A stretch of DNA of 64,000 nt from NCBI GenBank assembly GCA_042408875.1, contig JBHOQS010000006.1, positions 62,001-126,000 on the forward strand. The letters run 5' to 3'. Position 1 is the first letter of the stretch, and every line of letters begins with the position of its first letter. This stretch comes from JBHOQS01 sp042408875 (GTDB lineage Bacteria > Chloroflexota > UBA11872 > JBHOQS01). A program made the position numbers and the translations under genes. The notes under the pieces were generated by a model. It was not told the origin of the DNA. It searched no databases and saw only the letters and a program-made list of their open reading frames with translations. This document shows positions 61,601-64,000 of this stretch, piece by piece.

Positions 61601-61639
61601 AAAGTGAAAGAACAAGGTGAGTGACTGGGGGAGAGTGGA

Positions 61640-62566
61640 ATGGCTACTGTAGTGAAGGCGCCGGTTCGAACGCGCCGGCCAGACTTGAGACTAGTGGAGG
61701 TGGCAGCCCCACGTCGTACGAGCGGGTGGCTCGCCGCGCTGCGTAGCTTTGCGGCGTCGCCGGCCGGGGTAGTCGGTGCGCTCGTGGTCGGGCTGCACGT
61801 GGTCGCAGCGGTGGCCGCGTCGCTCCTGGCCCCGTTTCCACCGACCGAGTTTCATCTTGAAGACGCCCTCCAGGCGCCGTCCATCTCCTATCTGTTCGGC
61901 ACCGATCAATACGGCCGCGATGTGTTCAGCCGGGTGCTCTATGGCGGCCGCAGCGCGCTGACGATCTCGCTTGCGGCGACCGCGCTAGGCCTGCTGGCAG
62001 GCGGCGCCCTCGGTATGGTCGCTGGCTACTACGGCGGCCTGGTTGATGAGCTGCTTATGCGCGCCGCAGATGCAATGCTCGCGTTCCCATCGCTACTCCT
62101 GGCCATGCTGATCCTGGCCATGGTCGGGCCAAACACCGAGAACCTCATTGCCGGCATCGGGCTCGTCTTCGCCCCCCGTGTAGCGCGCGTGGTGCGCTCG
62201 GTCACACTTGATCTATGCACACGTGAGTATGTGGCCGCGGCACGTCTGCGCGGGGAGTCTGGCCTGTATATCCTGACTCGCGAACTTCTGCCCAATGCGC
62301 TGGGGCCCCTCGTCGTGGAGGGTTCCATCCGCATCAGCTACGCCATCCTGCTGGTAGGCACCCTCGGCTTCCTGGGCCTGGGTGTGCAGCCGCCTTCGCC
62401 GGACTGGGGGCTCACGATTGCTGAGGCACGCAACTTCATTGCCGCGGCACCCTGGATGGTGTTCTTCCCGGCCGCGGCGATTGCCTCGCTGGTGGTGGGA
62501 GCAAACCTGCTGGCCGACGGCCTCTACCGGACGCTAGATCCGGCCGGCGGGCGCATGCGCCGGTGA
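61640..62566 (+). CDS. Peptide ABC permease, DppC/OppC type
   Basis: 308 residues. An N-terminal cytoplasmic tail and a first helix (GVVGALVVGLHVVAAVAASLLA) precede APFPPTEFHLEDAL, GTDQYGRDVFSRVLYGGRSAL and the EAA loop YVAAARLRGESGLYILTRELLPNA. GFLGLGVQPPSPDWG is the C-subunit signature. The ATG follows a 125-bp spacer with a tandem repeat. It pairs with the upstream permease. Confidence 0.93.
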   Translation: MATVVKAPVRTRRPDLRLVEVAAPRRTSGWLAALRSFAASPAGVVGALVVGLHVVAAVAASLLAPFPPTEFHLEDALQAPSISYLFGTDQYGRDVFSRVLYGGRSALTISLAATALGLLAGGALGMVAGYYGGLVDELLMRAADAMLAFPSLLLAMLILAMVGPNTENLIAGIGLVFAPRVARVVRSVTLDLCTREYVAAARLRGESGLYILTRELLPNALGPLVVEGSIRISYAILLVGTLGFLGLGVQPPSPDWGLTIAEARNFIAAAPWMVFFPAAAIASLVVGANLLADGLYRTLDPAGGRMRR

Positions 62567-62621
62567 GCCCACGCCAGCGAACAGCCATGGAGAGAAGGAA
62601 TACGGTGCGGAGACGATGGTT

Positions 62622-64000
62622 ATGGGGACAAACGTATCGCAGCCCTCTCAAGGCGGACATGGACGCGCCTTGATGGCGCGCGTGGAAGATATCGCAAGAC
62701 AGGAGGGAGCAAGGGCAGAACCTCCAGTGCTGGCGATTGACCAGCTTTCCGTCGCCTATGCCACGCGCGAGGGTCTTGTGGAGGCCGTGCGCGATGTCTC
62801 ACTACGCGTAAATGCCGGCGAGACGCTCGGCATCGTTGGGGAATCGGGCTGCGGCAAGAGTACGCTCGCCTACGCTGTGATGGGCTATCTCGCCGAGAAT
62901 GGGCAGATCACCGCCGGATCGATCCGCCTGCGCGGCCGCGAGTTGATAGGCCTGCCGCCCGGTGAACTGCGCCGCTTGCGCGGGGCACGCATGGCGATGG
63001 TCTACCAGGACCCGGCGACGGCGCTGAACCCGTCCATGATCGTCGGAGCACAGGTAGCCGAAGCGTACCAGACGCACAGCGGCGCATCGTGGCAGGATGC
63101 GTGGCGCCGGGCCGTCGAGATGCTGGGCCGCGTGGGCCTGCCGGATCCAGCGCAGATCGCCCGCCGCTACCCGCACCAGCTCTCCGGCGGGCAGCAGCAG
63201 CGTGCTGTCATCGCCATGGCGCTGATTAACAATCCGGACCTGCTGATCATGGACGAGCCAACCACTGGGCTCGACGTGACCACCGAGGCGCTGATTTTGG
63301 ACCTGATCAACGTGCTCAAGCAGGAGTTCGGCGCTGCGACGCTCTATATCAGCCACAACCTAGGCGTGATCGCGCAGGTGTGCGACCGTGTGGCCGTGAT
63401 GTATGCCGGCGAGGTGGTCGAAGAGGCAGACGTGGCCACCCTATTCTCTGCTCCGCGCCATCCATACACAGTCGGCCTGCTCAGCTGTGTGCCCCGCCTC
63501 GCTACATCGAAGGCGGTGCGGCTGCGGCCGATCCCCGGTCACCTGCCACCGCCAGCGGCCCGGCCGACAGGCTGCGTCTTTGCGCCGCGCTGTACGCTCT
63601 CCCGCGGGTACTGCCACGAGGTCGCGCCGGAGCTGCTGACGACTGATCGCCCAGGTCAGCGCGCTCGTTGCCACTTCTGGACAGAGGTTCCCGCGTGGGC
63701 ACAGCGGGAGGCACGCACTGGCGAGGAGCCTGCGGGTGCCGTCGGAGACATGCAGCCCACGAGTGCTGGCTCACGCAGTAGACTGGGGCGTGTGGAGCCA
63801 CTGCTGGAGGTGCGCGAGCTGCACCGCTACTATGGTGGCTCCGCCGGCATCACGGGACGCCTGCTCCCGCCCATCGGCCTCATAGGCCTCGTAGGCCTCG
63901 TAGGCAAGGACACACCACCAGTGCGCGCTGTCGATGGGGTGAGCTTTACGCTGGCTGCCGGGGAGACCCTGGCATTGATCGGCGAGAGCGGGTGCGGCAA
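62622..64000 (+). CDS. Fused double ATP-binding subunit (OppD-OppF-like), 3' partial
   Basis: At least 459 residues, running off the window. Start ATG 62622 is preceded by GGAG at nine bases; ATG 62616 and 62673 are alternatives. The first ATPase has Walker A GESGCGKST, signature LSGGQQQR, Walker B LLIMDEPT and H-loop SHNLGV. Its oligopeptide-transporter C-terminal Cys motif follows (GCVFAPRC, then CHEV and RCHFW), a 4Fe-4S-like cluster. A linker then leads to a second ATPase (PLLEVRELHRYY, RAVDGVSF, GESGCGK). The second domain carries an IGLIGLVGLVG repeat insertion. Separate OppD and OppF are more common; fused forms such as GsiA exist. Confidence 0.9.
   Translation, partial: MGTNVSQPSQGGHGRALMARVEDIARQEGARAEPPVLAIDQLSVAYATREGLVEAVRDVSLRVNAGETLGIVGESGCGKSTLAYAVMGYLAENGQITAGSIRLRGRELIGLPPGELRRLRGARMAMVYQDPATALNPSMIVGAQVAEAYQTHSGASWQDAWRRAVEMLGRVGLPDPAQIARRYPHQLSGGQQQRAVIAMALINNPDLLIMDEPTTGLDVTTEALILDLINVLKQEFGAATLYISHNLGVIAQVCDRVAVMYAGEVVEEADVATLFSAPRHPYTVGLLSCVPRLATSKAVRLRPIPGHLPPPAARPTGCVFAPRCTLSRGYCHEVAPELLTTDRPGQRARCHFWTEVPAWAQREARTGEEPAGAVGDMQPTSAGSRSRLGRVEPLLEVRELHRYYGGSAGITGRLLPPIGLIGLVGLVGKDTPPVRAVDGVSFTLAAGETLALIGESGCG
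63872..63904 (+). repeat. 9-bp in-frame repeat inside the fused ATPase gene
   Basis: ATCGGCCTC, ATAGGCCTC, GTAGGCCTC and a partial GTAGGC follow one another in frame, encoding IGLIGLVGLVG. It is the only tandem repeat of this type found inside a gene here. Confidence 0.85.

Noticed and set aside
61655..61675. tRNA T-arm-like word GGTTCGAACG
   Set aside because: It lies inside the permease coding sequence and no cloverleaf or acceptor stem can be drawn around it.

Overview
The window is GC-rich bacterial chromosome that is mostly conserved housekeeping and transport genes. Lipoprotein signals, a PyrR-type attenuator, MEP-pathway isoprenoid genes, an rpmH-rnpA-yidD-yidC-jag block and an archaeal-style TGS GTPase fit the Chloroflexota (perhaps a thermophilic lineage). 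That assignment is inference from gene content and style, because no rRNA is present.

Layout. 2-1540: end of an HlyD-like efflux adaptor. 1541-9995: pyrimidine operon (pyrR, pyrB, pyrC, carA, carB) behind a sigma70-type promoter and a PyrR-binding attenuator. 10024-18947: two orphan sugar-ABC lipoproteins, a TGS GTPase, a PAC2 protein, a catalytic/inactive M16 protease pair and a NUDIX hydrolase. 19370-28608: a ribbon-helix-helix regulator with an operator-like array, then a minus-strand MoxR/DUF58/BatA-like/vWA operon and a coiled-coil membrane protein. 29002-35083: small Cys-rich protein, cupredoxin, sulfatase, threonine synthase and two sugar-type enzymes. 35459-46890: a beta-helix membrane protein, a LuxR regulator with a degenerate receiver, and a four-gene cell-surface cluster of low-complexity and beta-repeat proteins. 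47215-53839: ispH-ispG, a TolB-like lipoprotein, then rpmH-rnpA-yidD-yidC-jag. 53836-58415: PfkB kinase, membrane EEP phosphatase, an AlkZ-like pseudogene, a 2-hydroxyacid dehydrogenase and an HpaI-type aldolase. 58558-64000: a promoter, a c-di-AMP (ydaO-type) riboswitch with terminator, and an oligopeptide ABC operon (SBP, two permeases, fused double ATPase) running off the window.

Most notable points: (1) the surface-protein cluster at 39396-46890, which I cannot match to a named system; (2) the ydaO-type riboswitch controlling a peptide transporter; (3) a recurring pattern of two-copy tandem duplications of 9-21 bp that sit almost only in intergenic spacers, often just before start codons; (4) a two-palindrome operator-like array upstream of the RHH gene; (5) an AlkZ-family pseudogene visible only by reading across a frameshift and a stop.

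No tRNA, rRNA, CRISPR array, insertion sequence or phage gene was seen.
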